NCBI RefSeq assembly: GCF_030150285.1 | Contig: NZ_JASLGE010000086.1 | Coordinates: forward strand, 1-59,489 | Direction: 5' to 3' | DNA: 59,489 nt | DNA from: Pseudomonas sp. | GTDB taxonomy: Bacteria; Pseudomonadota; Gammaproteobacteria; Pseudomonadales; Pseudomonadaceae | Shown: piece after piece, positions 43,802-53,589 of the stretch | Position numbering within the stretch: the stretch's first letter is position 1 | Layout: each line of letters starts with the position of its first letter | Notes under the pieces: generated by a model | Databases searched by the model: none | What the model was told of the DNA's origin: nothing | The model's input: the letters and a program-made list of their open reading frames with translations, nothing else | Made by a program: the position numbers and the translations under genes

Positions 43802-43999
43802 TAGTGGGTTCTCAGGCTGGTCGAAATCGGCGCGCATTGTAGCGGAACCAGCTGCCTCCCGGCACCCGATGATCGCAATTTCATATTTTTGGGGTGATTG
43901 AAGCTTATAAATCACGGGCAGAAATAACCGGCCTACAATAGGATCACTGATATCCCTGCAAAAATCCTTCACCGGAATATGCTCAATAAGGAGAACATT

Positions 44000-44167
44000 A
44001 TGCCTTGGTATGCTTGGCTAATTTTGATTGTTGCCATTGGTGCCATTTTGGGTGCGCTGATGACCCTGCGTGACACCGCCCATAAAGTTGAACTCACTGA
44101 TGAAGAGCGCCGGCGAATCGCAGAAAGAAATGCCGAGATGGATGCTAAAGAGTCCAAGGATCGATAA
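44000..44167 (+). CDS. DUF2897-type small membrane protein
   Basis: 55 residues. One membrane helix (about 3-22, WYAWLILIVAIGAILGALMTL) is followed by a charged tail (KVELTDEERRRIAERN). AAGGAG lies seven bases before the ATG at 44000; an earlier in-frame ATG (43979) lacks such a site. The family is common in Pseudomonas next to pyrF; its function is unknown. Confidence 0.8.
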   Translation: MPWYAWLILIVAIGAILGALMTLRDTAHKVELTDEERRRIAERNAEMDAKESKDR

Positions 44168-44189
44168 TTGAGCCCATCAAGTAGCAAAG

Positions 44190-44203
44190 CGGGGGGGGGG
44201 GGG
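44190..44203. repeat. Run of fourteen G
   Basis: Homopolymer of 14 G in the gap between the DUF2897 gene and comEA. It is likely to vary in length in the population or between reads. It is not in a gene, so it may only affect RNA ends. Confidence 0.9.
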
Positions 44204-44350
44204 CTCACTACGGCTGTGGCCAGGGCCGCCCGGCTTAAACTCTTAAACCTATACGAGAGGCCGCGCCCGTCAGCAGGATGAACGGGTATTCCCAGGCGCG
44301 GAAGATGCAGCGGCAATATGAGCGCCAACGTTTTTTCTCGCCTGAAACAC

Positions 44351-44378
44351 AAAAGCCAGTCAACGACGACTGGCTTTT
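44351..44378 (-). terminator. Terminator after comEA
   Basis: Arms AAAAGCCAGTC / GACTGGCTTTT with a 6-base centre. On the minus strand it lies 18 bases after the comEA stop and ends in TTTT. It is also the likely end of transcripts from the wbpM side. Confidence 0.85.
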
Positions 44379-44396
44379 CACTGTTAACGCTAATAA

Positions 44397-44726
44397 TCAG
44401 TTAACCGCAATCTTGTCGCGATTCCTGTCGAAAATGGCTTTGCCTATGCCTTTCACTTCAAGCAGTTCATCGGCCGAGGCAAAGTCCCCATTTGATTCAC
44501 GGTAAGCCACTATGGCCTTTGCTTTGGCCTCACCTACACCAGACAGCTCACGCTGCAGTGTGGCCTCATCTGCCGTATTGAGGTTGATGGTAAGCACTTG
44601 CGCATCGGCTGCGATTTGCCCACTACCGCCGGGCTCAACATTACTCGCCACGGGCACCGCATGAGCAACATTCGACACGCCCACCAATAAAGCCAAAAAC
44701 AACGAAGAAAGAAAGGCAAAACGCAT
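44397..44726 (-). CDS. ComEA-like helix-hairpin-helix protein
   Basis: 109 residues. A signal peptide (about 1-23, FAFLSSLFLALLVGVSNVAHA) is followed by a short linker and two helix-hairpin-helix motifs (LSGVGEAKAKAIVAYRES, LEVKGIGKAIFDRNRDKI). ComEA proteins bind incoming DNA in the periplasm during natural transformation; whether this strain is competent is unknown. It lies directly downstream of wbpM, as in other Pseudomonas. Confidence 0.88.
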   Translation of the reverse strand: MRFAFLSSLFLALLVGVSNVAHAVPVASNVEPGGSGQIAADAQVLTINLNTADEATLQRELSGVGEAKAKAIVAYRESNGDFASADELLEVKGIGKAIFDRNRDKIAVN

Positions 44727-44835
44727 AAGTAGTACTCCAAAACATCGTTAAGTGAAAACAGCTTTCCTGAGCTGTATTCAAAACCTAGGCGATGGCGGAG
44801 CACTGTCAAAAATCACTGCATTTCTGAGTGTGTAC

Positions 44836-46833
44836 TCATGACCGGTCAGTTCGACGCTGCTGATGAATCCAATCAACGATCTCACCTTCGGGGGTATACC
44901 CACTGACGGTATCTCGCAGCAATTGGCGAACCCGCAAATAGTCATCCCGCTCAACAGCTTCCAGCAACTGCGAGAGCCTGACTTTGAATTCCGCCCAGGT
45001 GAGCATGTCCTCATTGGCGCTCATGATCATGGGATGGCGGGTTGCCACAACGTTGTCACCAATCAGCAACTCTTCGTAAAGCTTTTCACCCGGGCGCAAT
45101 CCCGTAAACTCTATCTCGATGTCTCCATGTACATTTTTGTCGGAACGCACACTCAACCCAGAGAGGTGAATCATCTTCTCTGCCAACTCGACAATACGCA
45201 CTGGCTCCCCCATGTCCAGTACAAAGACATCACCGCCCTGCCCCATGGAGCCGGCCTGAATGACCAACTGCGCAGCCTCCGGGATGGTCATGAAGTAACG
45301 GGTGATTTTAGGGTGCGTGACGGTCAGCGGACCGCCTGCCTTGATCTGTTTGTGGAACAGTGGAATAACGGACCCCGACGAGCCCAGCACATTGCCAAAA
45401 CGAACCATCGTGAAACGGGTTGTATTAACCCGCGGTACGTTAGTCGTATCACCAAACAGCACCGGTGCCGCTTCACGACTTAATGCCTGAAGCGACATTT
45501 CGGCCAGACGCTTGGTGCTACCCATCACATTCGTTGGGCGTACGGCCTTGTCTGTGGAGATTAAGACAAAGTTGGCTACGCCTGCCTGCAGAGCCGCCTG
45601 GGCGGTATTCAACGTGCCCATGACGTTATTGAGTACGCCTTCGGCGATATTGTGCTCAACCATGGGCACATGCTTATAAGCAGCCGCATGATAGACCGTG
45701 TCAACCTGCCAGGTTTTCATCAAATCCAGCAGTTTCTGCGGATTACGAACCGACCCCAGGATCGGTATAGTCTTCACGTTAAGCGACGCACGCTGGACCT
45801 GCTGTTCTAGCTCGCTAGTAATATTGTAAAGATTGAACTCACTGTGTTCGTACAACAACAACGTCGTCGGTTTCAACGACACTATCTGGCGGCATAACTC
45901 CGAACCAATAGAACCACCCGCCCCGGTGACCAACACGCACTGCCCTTTAATGCAGAGTTCCAACAACTCCTCTTGCGCAGGCACGGCATCGCGCCCCAGC
46001 AAATCCGCAATATCCACTTCCTGAATATCGTCTACCTTGACGCGCCCACTGGCCAAATCCATGAAGCCAGGCACGCTGCGCACATGAAGCGCAAACCCTT
46101 CCAGAAGCGAAAGGATTTCACGGCGTCGACCACGGGACGACGAGGGAATAGCCAGTAGCAGTTCCTGCGCACCCGTTTTGTCAATCATCTGCTGCATGTG
46201 TTCCGGCTTGAATACCTGAAGCCCGGAAATAACACGATCGGAAATACTTTCGTCGTCATCAATAAAAGCCACAGGCCGCATGATCCGACCCATGCGCAAT
46301 GCCGCTACCAACTGATTACCAGCGGAGCCGGCACCGTAAATAGCAACGCGCGCCAAGTGATCATCACGACTGGCGAATGGCACATGCTGGACCGCGTCAA
46401 ACCAGTCGCCCAAGAAGTACTGGCGCATCGCGAGCCGCAGACCGCCCAGCATAATCAAGCTCAGCCACCAGTAGTTAAAGATAATAGAACGAGGTACCAC
46501 ATTCTCATGATTGCTATAGAGATAGACAAAGAGCCCCAGAAAAAGCGAAGACATGCTGACTGCTTTAATAATTGCAATCAGCGCATCGTTGCCAAAATAC
46601 CGCATCACCGCACGGTACATACCAAAGCGAACAAAAAAAGGAATAGAAATGAGTGGCGCAGCCAAAAATAACCAGGCATGCGCTCTGATGGGGTTAACCA
46701 TATCTTCTATACCCAACCGAACGACAAACGCCAGCCAGAGAGCAAACCACACAAGGACGACATCGGTCGCGACCTGAAGAATGCGCTTTTTGCGACGCGA
46801 AAGGTTGAGCAAGAACGATCGAGTTTTATCCAT
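44836..46833 (-). CDS. wbpM: UDP-sugar 4,6-dehydratase, WbpM/CapD family
   Basis: 665 residues, the length of P. aeruginosa WbpM. Four membrane helices occupy about 1-130. A first Rossmann-like domain (VAIYGAGSAGNQL, near 152) is followed by the catalytic short-chain dehydrogenase domain (VLVTGAGGSIGSELCRQI, near 298). The sequence HAAAYKHVPM, where Tyr is replaced by Met in the YxxxK motif, is typical of this subgroup. It makes the 4-keto-6-deoxy sugar used by the aminotransferase next door. It ends the polysaccharide locus. Confidence 0.95.
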   Translation of the reverse strand: MDKTRSFLLNLSRRKKRILQVATDVVLVWFALWLAFVVRLGIEDMVNPIRAHAWLFLAAPLISIPFFVRFGMYRAVMRYFGNDALIAIIKAVSMSSLFLGLFVYLYSNHENVVPRSIIFNYWWLSLIMLGGLRLAMRQYFLGDWFDAVQHVPFASRDDHLARVAIYGAGSAGNQLVAALRMGRIMRPVAFIDDDESISDRVISGLQVFKPEHMQQMIDKTGAQELLLAIPSSSRGRRREILSLLEGFALHVRSVPGFMDLASGRVKVDDIQEVDIADLLGRDAVPAQEELLELCIKGQCVLVTGAGGSIGSELCRQIVSLKPTTLLLYEHSEFNLYNITSELEQQVQRASLNVKTIPILGSVRNPQKLLDLMKTWQVDTVYHAAAYKHVPMVEHNIAEGVLNNVMGTLNTAQAALQAGVANFVLISTDKAVRPTNVMGSTKRLAEMSLQALSREAAPVLFGDTTNVPRVNTTRFTMVRFGNVLGSSGSVIPLFHKQIKAGGPLTVTHPKITRYFMTIPEAAQLVIQAGSMGQGGDVFVLDMGEPVRIVELAEKMIHLSGLSVRSDKNVHGDIEIEFTGLRPGEKLYEELLIGDNVVATRHPMIMSANEDMLTWAEFKVRLSQLLEAVERDDYLRVRQLLRDTVSGYTPEGEIVDWIHQQRRTDRS

Positions 46834-46913
46834 AAACTTTATGACACCCAGTACACTAAAACCATTACCGTCTGAATACTTTGCACACAACACTATGGCG
46901 CAAAGGTCACACC

Positions 46914-48092
46914 CTAAGCCAATGAAGCTTCTTTAATGACGTCAAAAAGCACCTGACACGTCAAATCAATTTCAGATTCGGTCAGGGTCGGGTGAACTAA
47001 AAACATCAGGCTCGTTTCACCTAATTCCTTAGCAGTTTCAAGACGCTGTGCGGGCCGCCAGCCAGTATTATCAAAGGCTTTCTCAAGATAGACCTCCGAG
47101 CATGAGCCAGAAAATGCAGGCACGCCGCGGGACACTATTTCAGTCAGAATACGGTCACGAGACCAGTCTGGTTTCAAACACTCTGGGCGCACAAACACAT
47201 AGCACTTGTACGCTGCGTGCACTTGATCGGCCGCAAGCGCAGGTACACGAAGAGAGGGGAGTTGTGAAGCTGTGTCCCAGATCCGCGCTGCATTTACTAG
47301 ACGTTTAGCGTGCCACTGCTGCATACGGCGCAATTGAATTCTGCCAATAACTGCCTGAACTTCGAGCATTCTCCAATTGGTTCCAAAGCTCTCATGCAGC
47401 CAGCGGAAACCCGGCGCATGCTCGCGCTCATAAACAGCCTCCCAGCTCTTGCCGTGATCCTTGTAGGCCCACATATCAGCCCAGAGTTGACGGTCGTTGG
47501 TGGTGACCATGCCGCCCTCGCCTCCCGTGGTCATGATTTTATCCTGGCAAAAGGACCAGGCACCCACATGACCAATAGAGCCCACCGGACGCCCTTTATA
47601 TTGAGCGCCGTGAGCCTGAGCACAATCTTCGATGACCTTGAGGCCTCTAGCATTTGCCAACGTCATGATGGGATCCATATCACATGGCCAACCCGCCAAA
47701 TGAACACAAATCAATGCTTTAGTACGAGAGGTCAGAACAGCGCGGATGGTTTCAACCGTGAAATTTTGCGAGTCAGGATCGACATCTGCGAAAACAGGCA
47801 CTGCACCCGCGTTAACAATGCTCGAAACCGAAGCAAGAAAAGTGCGCGATGTAACAACAACTTCGTCACCCGGCCCCACACCCAGCGCTTTAAGTGCCAG
47901 ATCGAGCGCTACCGTACCATTGGCCAGCGCAACGGCGAACTGCGTACCTGACCATTGCGCAAACTCTTTTTCAAAAGTGCGAGCCTCCTGCCCTGTCCAA
48001 TAATTAACTTTATTGGATAAAATGACAGCACGAACAGCATCGGCCTCTTCTTCCGTGAAGGAGGGCCAAGAAGAAAATGGCGTATTCAGCAC
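46914..48092 (-). CDS. DegT/DnrJ/EryC1-type sugar aminotransferase
   Basis: 392 residues, PLP-dependent. The cofactor lysine lies in SFCQDKIMTTGGEGG (near residue 190), and ANGTVALDLALKALGVGPGDEV (split here as ANGTVALDLAL and GVGPGDEV) is typical of the family. In this context it probably adds an amino group to the 4-keto sugar made by WbpM, like PglE in Campylobacter and PglC in Neisseria. It lies between wbpM and the fused transferase/acetyltransferase. Confidence 0.88.
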   Translation of the reverse strand: MLNTPFSSWPSFTEEEADAVRAVILSNKVNYWTGQEARTFEKEFAQWSGTQFAVALANGTVALDLALKALGVGPGDEVVVTSRTFLASVSSIVNAGAVPVFADVDPDSQNFTVETIRAVLTSRTKALICVHLAGWPCDMDPIMTLANARGLKVIEDCAQAHGAQYKGRPVGSIGHVGAWSFCQDKIMTTGGEGGMVTTNDRQLWADMWAYKDHGKSWEAVYEREHAPGFRWLHESFGTNWRMLEVQAVIGRIQLRRMQQWHAKRLVNAARIWDTASQLPSLRVPALAADQVHAAYKCYVFVRPECLKPDWSRDRILTEIVSRGVPAFSGSCSEVYLEKAFDNTGWRPAQRLETAKELGETSLMFLVHPTLTESEIDLTCQVLFDVIKEASLA

Positions 48093-48181
48093 AATTGATT
48101 ACCTGAGGTTTTAATCATAAAAAATAGCCCATGTACGTCAGACAATAAAAGCTCTTTGGCACCAAGTAGGCGGCACATACG

Positions 48182-49402
48182 TTAGCGAAGAGCGATATCT
48201 CTTGCAGGAACACCAATAACGGTCATGTCGTCAGCAATATTATTTACGACGGCTGCGCCCGTGCCTACTGTGACATTCCTGCCAATACTAAGTGATTGTT
48301 TCACACATGCCCCTATCCCGATCCAACTCAAGCGACCGATTTGTACACTGCCAGCGATTCTGGCTCCGGGACAGATATGAACATAATCATCCAGCAAACA
48401 ATCATGATCAATGCTACATCCCGTGTTGAGAATAGCCCCAACACCAATAACAGCCCCCATATTCACGATCGCACCTGCAAACACAACGCACCCGGTGCCT
48501 ATCGAGGCGTACTGACTGATAGTTGCCGCCGGGTGAACCAACGAGACCAACGGAGCACCGATCTCGGCCAACTCGGTCAGTTTAGAGCGACGAATATCAT
48601 TACGCCCAATAGCGACGACGACACCCTCAAACTCCGCTAGACGCGCTATCAAGGCGTTTGTATCGCCGACCACAGCCCAGTGGCCAATAGAGTGGGTCAC
48701 TGGCCAGCTATCATCAAAGAACTCTATATGGCTCCAGCCACAGCATTGCGCAGTGTCCGCTACCACTTTCGCATGCCCACCCGCCCCAAGAATGGCAAGC
48801 TTGCTAACCGGTTTCTCACCCAAGAATCTGGACATGGTCGCCTCGCCCGCAGCACTGATGCCTTCGCGGACGAACACCTTTTTGACCGTAAGAGCGAGAA
48901 TCTTTATATCTAACCAAAATGATTGGTTATCGACATACCAGGTGTCGTACTGAAATTTCTGTTCCCAACTTATGGCATTTCGCCCATTCACTTGAGCCCA
49001 GCCCGTAATACCAGGCCTGACATCATGTCGACGCTGTTGCTCAGGACTGTAAAGCGGTAAGTATTCCACTAACAGCGGCCGGGGGCCGACCAGGCTCATA
49101 TCGCCTTTGAGCACATTCCACAGCCCAGGCAGTTCATCCAGGCTAGATGCGCGCAGGAACGAGCCGAATGAAGTCATCCGCAGCGCATCAGGCAAAGGCT
49201 CCCCCTGAGCATTCACGGCATCTCTCATGGAGCGAAACTTGTACATCTTGAAAGGGCGCCCATGAAGTCCGGGGCGTACCTGAGAAAATAAGATGGGCCG
49301 TCCCAAACGTATGGCAACCAGAACCGCTACGGCAGCCATAACAGGCATTAGTATCAAGCAAGCGAAAAATGACAGGCACGCATCAAACAAACGCTTAAAC
49401 AT
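48182..49402 (-). CDS. Fused sugar-phosphate transferase and sugar acetyltransferase (PglC-PglD type)
   Basis: 406 residues. Residues 1-195 are a bacterial sugar transferase (FSQVRPGLHGRPFKMYKFRS, GDMSLVGPRPLLVEYLP) with one membrane helix, like PglC. Residues 205-406 are a PglD-type acetyltransferase: a Rossmann-like start (LAILGAGGHAKVVADTA) and left-handed beta-helix hexapeptides (IGTGCVVFAGAIVNMG). The same order is known for Neisseria PglB. It would acetylate the amino sugar and load it on undecaprenyl phosphate. The start at 49402 (MFKRLFDAC) overlaps the upstream gene by 8 bases. Confidence 0.9.
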   Translation of the reverse strand: MFKRLFDACLSFFACLILMPVMAAVAVLVAIRLGRPILFSQVRPGLHGRPFKMYKFRSMRDAVNAQGEPLPDALRMTSFGSFLRASSLDELPGLWNVLKGDMSLVGPRPLLVEYLPLYSPEQQRRHDVRPGITGWAQVNGRNAISWEQKFQYDTWYVDNQSFWLDIKILALTVKKVFVREGISAAGEATMSRFLGEKPVSKLAILGAGGHAKVVADTAQCCGWSHIEFFDDSWPVTHSIGHWAVVGDTNALIARLAEFEGVVVAIGRNDIRRSKLTELAEIGAPLVSLVHPAATISQYASIGTGCVVFAGAIVNMGAVIGVGAILNTGCSIDHDCLLDDYVHICPGARIAGSVQIGRLSWIGIGACVKQSLSIGRNVTVGTGAAVVNNIADDMTVIGVPARDIALR

Positions 49403-50534
49403 CGAGTGCTTCCTTGTAAAATTGCACCATCCTCGCCAAATGGTCCTTGCGATCAAAACGACTGGTAACGCGCTTCCTGGCGTTAACACCCATCTGCACC
49501 CGTGTCTCTGGAGGTAAAGTCATGATGCGCAGCATAGCTGCGGTTAAATCATGATGTTGTCGTGGGGGGACCAACCATCCGTTTATGTCAGGCTGGATAA
49601 TTTCATTGCAGCCACTAATGTCCGTTACCAAGGCTGGAAGTTTCATCGCCCCGGCCTGGAGGACCACATTCGGAAACCCTTCACGATAACTGGGTAGTAC
49701 TAAAACATCAGCACAAGATAAAGCAGGACGTATATCGCCTTGGAAGCCCAGCATGTGAACTCTGCAATTGGACTCAAGAAGCATCATGGACGCGGTGTCG
49801 ACGGGCGCGCTTGTGTCAGTATCGCCTACGATAACAAGGTGAGTTGAATCAGGCATTTGTGAAAAAGATATCACCAATTCCTTAAGCCCTTTATCTTTGT
49901 TTAATCGGCCCACAAAACAAAAGACAAAACTATTAGCTGGAATATTCAACTGTTCGAATAGTGACACTGAAGTCTGTTTGACCTCCAGCAGATCCGGGTC
50001 GAAGTAGGACACGTCTACACCCGCAACATTCCCATGACCAATGACGGACAATGCTTTTTTGGTGATACCGGCTTTTATCAAATCATTCTTAACACCTTCA
50101 CCCTCAGGTACTATCCGCGTCGCACAAGCGCATATCAGGCGATCAATCCCGATCAACAGCGCTTTTTTGAACCCCGTCTGGGTTGGAAAAATCAGCCCTG
50201 TAAATGTGTGAACCCTCACCGGTACACGACAGATCCAGGCGGCCAACATGGATACCAGCCCCGCTTTAGGAGTATACGAATGAACAGCAAAAGGAGACTC
50301 CTTGTACAACAGAGCAACCATTTTCATAACGGAGATCATATCGCGAAACACATTGATACCGCGAACCATCGGCACCCGATGGACTTTAACACCCTCATCA
50401 ATAGCTCTAGCGCCCTCATCGGGTGATGTCACAATCTCTACATTGTAGTGTTCATTAAGACTACGGGGCTGCCCTTTAAGAATACTCGTAAACGTTTCCG
50501 GGACAGTAGTTACGATAAAGATTTTTTTACGCAC
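49395..50534 (-). CDS. Glycosyltransferase family 4
   Basis: About 379 residues with GT-B fold motifs: FCFVGRLNKDKGLKELV (near residue 205) and the donor-binding EGFPNVVLQAGAMKLP (near 288). It is a cytoplasmic transferase that probably adds the second sugar to the lipid-linked bacillosamine, like PglA. The GTG at 50534 (AGGA six bases before it) gives the N-terminus RKKIFIVTTVPE; an ATG at 50576 would add 14 residues and overlap the polymerase gene by 11 bases. Confidence 0.88.
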   Translation of the reverse strand: MRKKIFIVTTVPETFTSILKGQPRSLNEHYNVEIVTSPDEGARAIDEGVKVHRVPMVRGINVFRDMISVMKMVALLYKESPFAVHSYTPKAGLVSMLAAWICRVPVRVHTFTGLIFPTQTGFKKALLIGIDRLICACATRIVPEGEGVKNDLIKAGITKKALSVIGHGNVAGVDVSYFDPDLLEVKQTSVSLFEQLNIPANSFVFCFVGRLNKDKGLKELVISFSQMPDSTHLVIVGDTDTSAPVDTASMMLLESNCRVHMLGFQGDIRPALSCADVLVLPSYREGFPNVVLQAGAMKLPALVTDISGCNEIIQPDINGWLVPPRQHHDLTAAMLRIMTLPPETRVQMGVNARKRVTSRFDRKDHLARMVQFYKEALDV

Positions 50535-50565
50535 ACGAGAATCCTGAATTTTATAAAGCCCTGCA

Positions 50566-51630
50566 TCAGGGAGCATCGACAGACACTACGCCGACCTTAT
50601 GGGTGCCTCTTAGTCTTTCAACCAAAACACGAACGATCAAAGCTACAATTACCGGATAGTAAAACCACGCATATATACCAAAGCGATCATTAAAGGCAAT
50701 ATCAAAAAGAGCTATATGAACGACCCCTAAGAACGCTATGAAATTGATAAATGTTTTAGCCTTGTCAGAGGGCATCACTGAAATTTTCATATAGAGCAAA
50801 ATACACATCACGGGAAAAGATGAGAACAGCCAAAACTTCCACCTAAATCCAGTCACGTAGGCTTCTTCTGCAAAATTACTATAATTTGCAGCAATATTAA
50901 ACTCTGCGAGCTGACCGAAGATAAAACCTAATAATGCGCTAAACATACCTGTAAATGAGAGCAATGATACGACGACCCACATTGCACACACCTTGAAGAA
51001 TGAGATGCTTGCAAACATGGGAAGAAAGATGACGCATGGTAGAAATATCAGTGCTGACTTATGAAACAAACAAGCTAAAACAAGACACAAACACGCAACC
51101 CATTGCCTACCAAGCAAAAGCGCTGAAAAAGACAACGACAAAAATGAAACTGCAAATCCTTGCCTGAGTATATTTGCAGAAAACGACCAAAAGAAAGGGT
51201 AGAAAATAAGTACAGACACCAAAATAACAGGAACAATAGATTCTTTACCGAAAACAACTTTAGCCAGCACGTAGTAACTAAGAATAACGACGAATGGGAC
51301 AATCCAAAAAAGAGCGGTATACGTGAAGTCCGAATAAATAAGAAATTTTGAAAGAAGAATAAATGCCGCTTCAAGCCCGTCATCAAAACCACAAGCTGCC
51401 AAATCTCGATAAAAATCAAAGTAGGCTGAAGTATCGCCAACAGTAGAAATGGGCCTTATACTAAGATCATAAGCAACCACGCCGGCCAATATCAGTAGGA
51501 TGCCCACTTCACATGAACAGACAACTCTGCGATGCAGTGAAACGCTATATTCATGCTTGAGAAAAATACCTAGCCAGATAAGCATCAATACAACGTACAC
51601 TTTTATTGTGTAAAGCCCCACGTAAGACAT
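50566..51630 (-). CDS. EpsG-like membrane protein, probable O-antigen/polysaccharide polymerase
   Basis: 354 residues with about ten membrane helices and a large loop containing GDTSAYFDFYRDLA. It resembles EpsG/Wzy-type polymerases, which join repeat units in the periplasm. These are poorly conserved, so the call rests on topology and position. The ATG at 51630 has AGGAA seven bases before it; an upstream TTG was rejected. Confidence 0.75.
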   Translation of the reverse strand: MSYVGLYTIKVYVVLMLIWLGIFLKHEYSVSLHRRVVCSCEVGILLILAGVVAYDLSIRPISTVGDTSAYFDFYRDLAACGFDDGLEAAFILLSKFLIYSDFTYTALFWIVPFVVILSYYVLAKVVFGKESIVPVILVSVLIFYPFFWSFSANILRQGFAVSFLSLSFSALLLGRQWVACLCLVLACLFHKSALIFLPCVIFLPMFASISFFKVCAMWVVVSLLSFTGMFSALLGFIFGQLAEFNIAANYSNFAEEAYVTGFRWKFWLFSSFPVMCILLYMKISVMPSDKAKTFINFIAFLGVVHIALFDIAFNDRFGIYAWFYYPVIVALIVRVLVERLRGTHKVGVVSVDAP

Positions 51631-51668
51631 CACAGATTCCTGTTCCAGAGCACTCAAGAAAAAATTAC

Positions 51669-52682
51669 TTAGCGATAGCCCTCAGGGTTTCGAGTTTGCC
51701 ATACCCATGCATCCAGAACCATATCATTTAAATCCAGCTGGGCCTTCCAACCCAGTTCGTTGAATGCCTTCTGCGGATCAGCCCAGCACTTGGCTATATC
51801 ACCGGCTCTTCGAGGTAAAATCTTATAAGGAATCGATCTACCTGACACCTCTTCAAAAGCAGCCACGATTTGCAATACGGAGTAGCCAATACCCGTGCCA
51901 AGATTCCATACATGGCACCCTTTATGCGCCTGCAAATATAAGAGTGTCGCCAAATGGCCTTTAGCTAAATCGACGACATGAATGTAATCGCGCACGCCAG
52001 TCCCATCAACTGTATTATAGTCATCTCCAAACACTGATAGAAATGGCTGCCTGCCCGTAGCAACCTGACTAATGTAAGGCATTAGATTATTCGGAATACC
52101 GCATGGAGACTCACCTATCAGACCTGAGGCGTGGGCACCCACCGGATTGAAGTATCGCAATATTCCAACAGACCAATCACGCCTGCTTGCTACAAGCGAA
52201 CGCAACATATTTTCCACGACTAACTTTGACTCACCGTAAGGGCTGCAGGGTGGCTTCAAAGGCGATGACTCATTGATCGGCAGTATGTCTGCTTCACCGT
52301 ATACCGTTGCGGACGAACTGAAGACAATACTTCGAACTGCCATCTCGTCCATAACAGTCAGCAAATTCATACTGCCACCCACGTTCTCCCTGTAATATCG
52401 CAGGGGATCTGCTGCACTCTCAGCGACGGATTTCAGGCCAGCAAAATGCATAACACAATCAAATGAATACTTCAGAAATACCTGTTTAAGGCTATCATAT
52501 GAACCGACATCCGCATTCACAAACACCGGTGCTCGTCCGCACACTTCACTTATATGCTCAAACACCCTTTCAGCACTATTATCAAGATTATCAACGACCA
52601 CCACTTCGTGACCATCATTGAGCAACTCAACGACTGTGTGTGAACCAATATAGCCTGCACCGCCAGTTACTAAAATATTCAC
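51669..52682 (-). CDS. galE: UDP-glucose 4-epimerase
   Basis: A 337-residue short-chain dehydrogenase that interconverts UDP-Glc and UDP-Gal (or the N-acetyl forms). It has NILVTGGAGYIGSHT at the start, VMHFAGLKSVAES near 75 and catalytic SSSATVYGE with YGESK (near 148). It starts with GTG at 52682, preceded by AAGG. GC content is low, as across this locus. Confidence 0.93.
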   Translation of the reverse strand: MNILVTGGAGYIGSHTVVELLNDGHEVVVVDNLDNSAERVFEHISEVCGRAPVFVNADVGSYDSLKQVFLKYSFDCVMHFAGLKSVAESAADPLRYYRENVGGSMNLLTVMDEMAVRSIVFSSSATVYGEADILPINESSPLKPPCSPYGESKLVVENMLRSLVASRRDWSVGILRYFNPVGAHASGLIGESPCGIPNNLMPYISQVATGRQPFLSVFGDDYNTVDGTGVRDYIHVVDLAKGHLATLLYLQAHKGCHVWNLGTGIGYSVLQIVAAFEEVSGRSIPYKILPRRAGDIAKCWADPQKAFNELGWKAQLDLNDMVLDAWVWQTRNPEGYR

Positions 52683-52715
52683 ATTATACCTTACGTTTTT
52701 ATAATACAACCTGCG

Positions 52716-53462
52716 CTATTTACGCGCTTTGAACAAAGCCTTTAAAATACTTATAAAAACTGATAGAGCATTGGTCAGCGTTTTGGAAAGCAAAAACTCC
52801 CTCAGCATTGCACCCGAAGTTTCTGCATACCCCAATAAACGCCCTTGAGTAGCCGCCTGATGCACTCTGTAGTCCAACAATGCAACTGGCATATTGTCCC
52901 ATTTTGCGTCCAGTCTCTTAAGTCTTAACCAAAGATCATAATCTTCGGAGTTAAATCCGGCATTATACCCTCTGACCTTTATCAATGCCGCCTTGCGGAT
53001 CATGGTTGACGGATGCACAAATGCATTTTTAAATGGCAATGATTTGTTGATGCTATTTTTTGCTGGTACAGACCTGAAGCCAATTAGCTTACCAGATGAA
53101 TTTATGATATTAACTGCAGTACCCACAACATCCAAATCATGCTCTAGCAGGTAAGCAAGCTGTCGCTCCAGACGTTCAGGGTGAGCAATATCGTCTGCAT
53201 CCATCCTGGCTATATAGTCATACTGAGCATGATCAATCCCCAAGTTCAAAGCATAAGATAGCTGCGGAATTATACTCTTAATTATCCTAATTCGCCTTTC
53301 CTCAGGAAAGGCCGACCTAACAAAATTTTCTATCTCGTTACTTTCAGGCCCATTCGCAACAAGTAAAATCTCAAAATCAGTAAATGTCTGAGCAATAATA
53401 CTCTGCAAGGCCAACCTTAAATAATCATTAAAGCTATTGGTTGCCATTAGAACACTGATCAT
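52716..53462 (-). CDS. Glycosyltransferase family 2
   Basis: 248 residues. The GT-A domain fills the N-terminal 200: ISVLMATNSFNDYLRLALQS (start), RMDADDIAHPERLERQ with the metal-binding DxD (near residue 93) and NSEDYDLWLRLKRL (near 174). It adds one sugar to the repeat unit; donor unknown. It is separated from galE by 6 bases and from wzx by 127. Confidence 0.88.
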   Translation of the reverse strand: MISVLMATNSFNDYLRLALQSIIAQTFTDFEILLVANGPESNEIENFVRSAFPEERRIRIIKSIIPQLSYALNLGIDHAQYDYIARMDADDIAHPERLERQLAYLLEHDLDVVGTAVNIINSSGKLIGFRSVPAKNSINKSLPFKNAFVHPSTMIRKAALIKVRGYNAGFNSEDYDLWLRLKRLDAKWDNMPVALLDYRVHQAATQGRLLGYAETSGAMLREFLLSKTLTNALSVFISILKALFKARK

Positions 53463-53589
53463 AATAAACCCAAATAATACATGCGATTACAAAACAAACC
53501 CATACGATTATAACCTGTAAAAAACAAGTACCTTAGCGCTCACCTAAAAGCCAAGAACTGGCATATACAAACTCCAGACACAAACAGGA

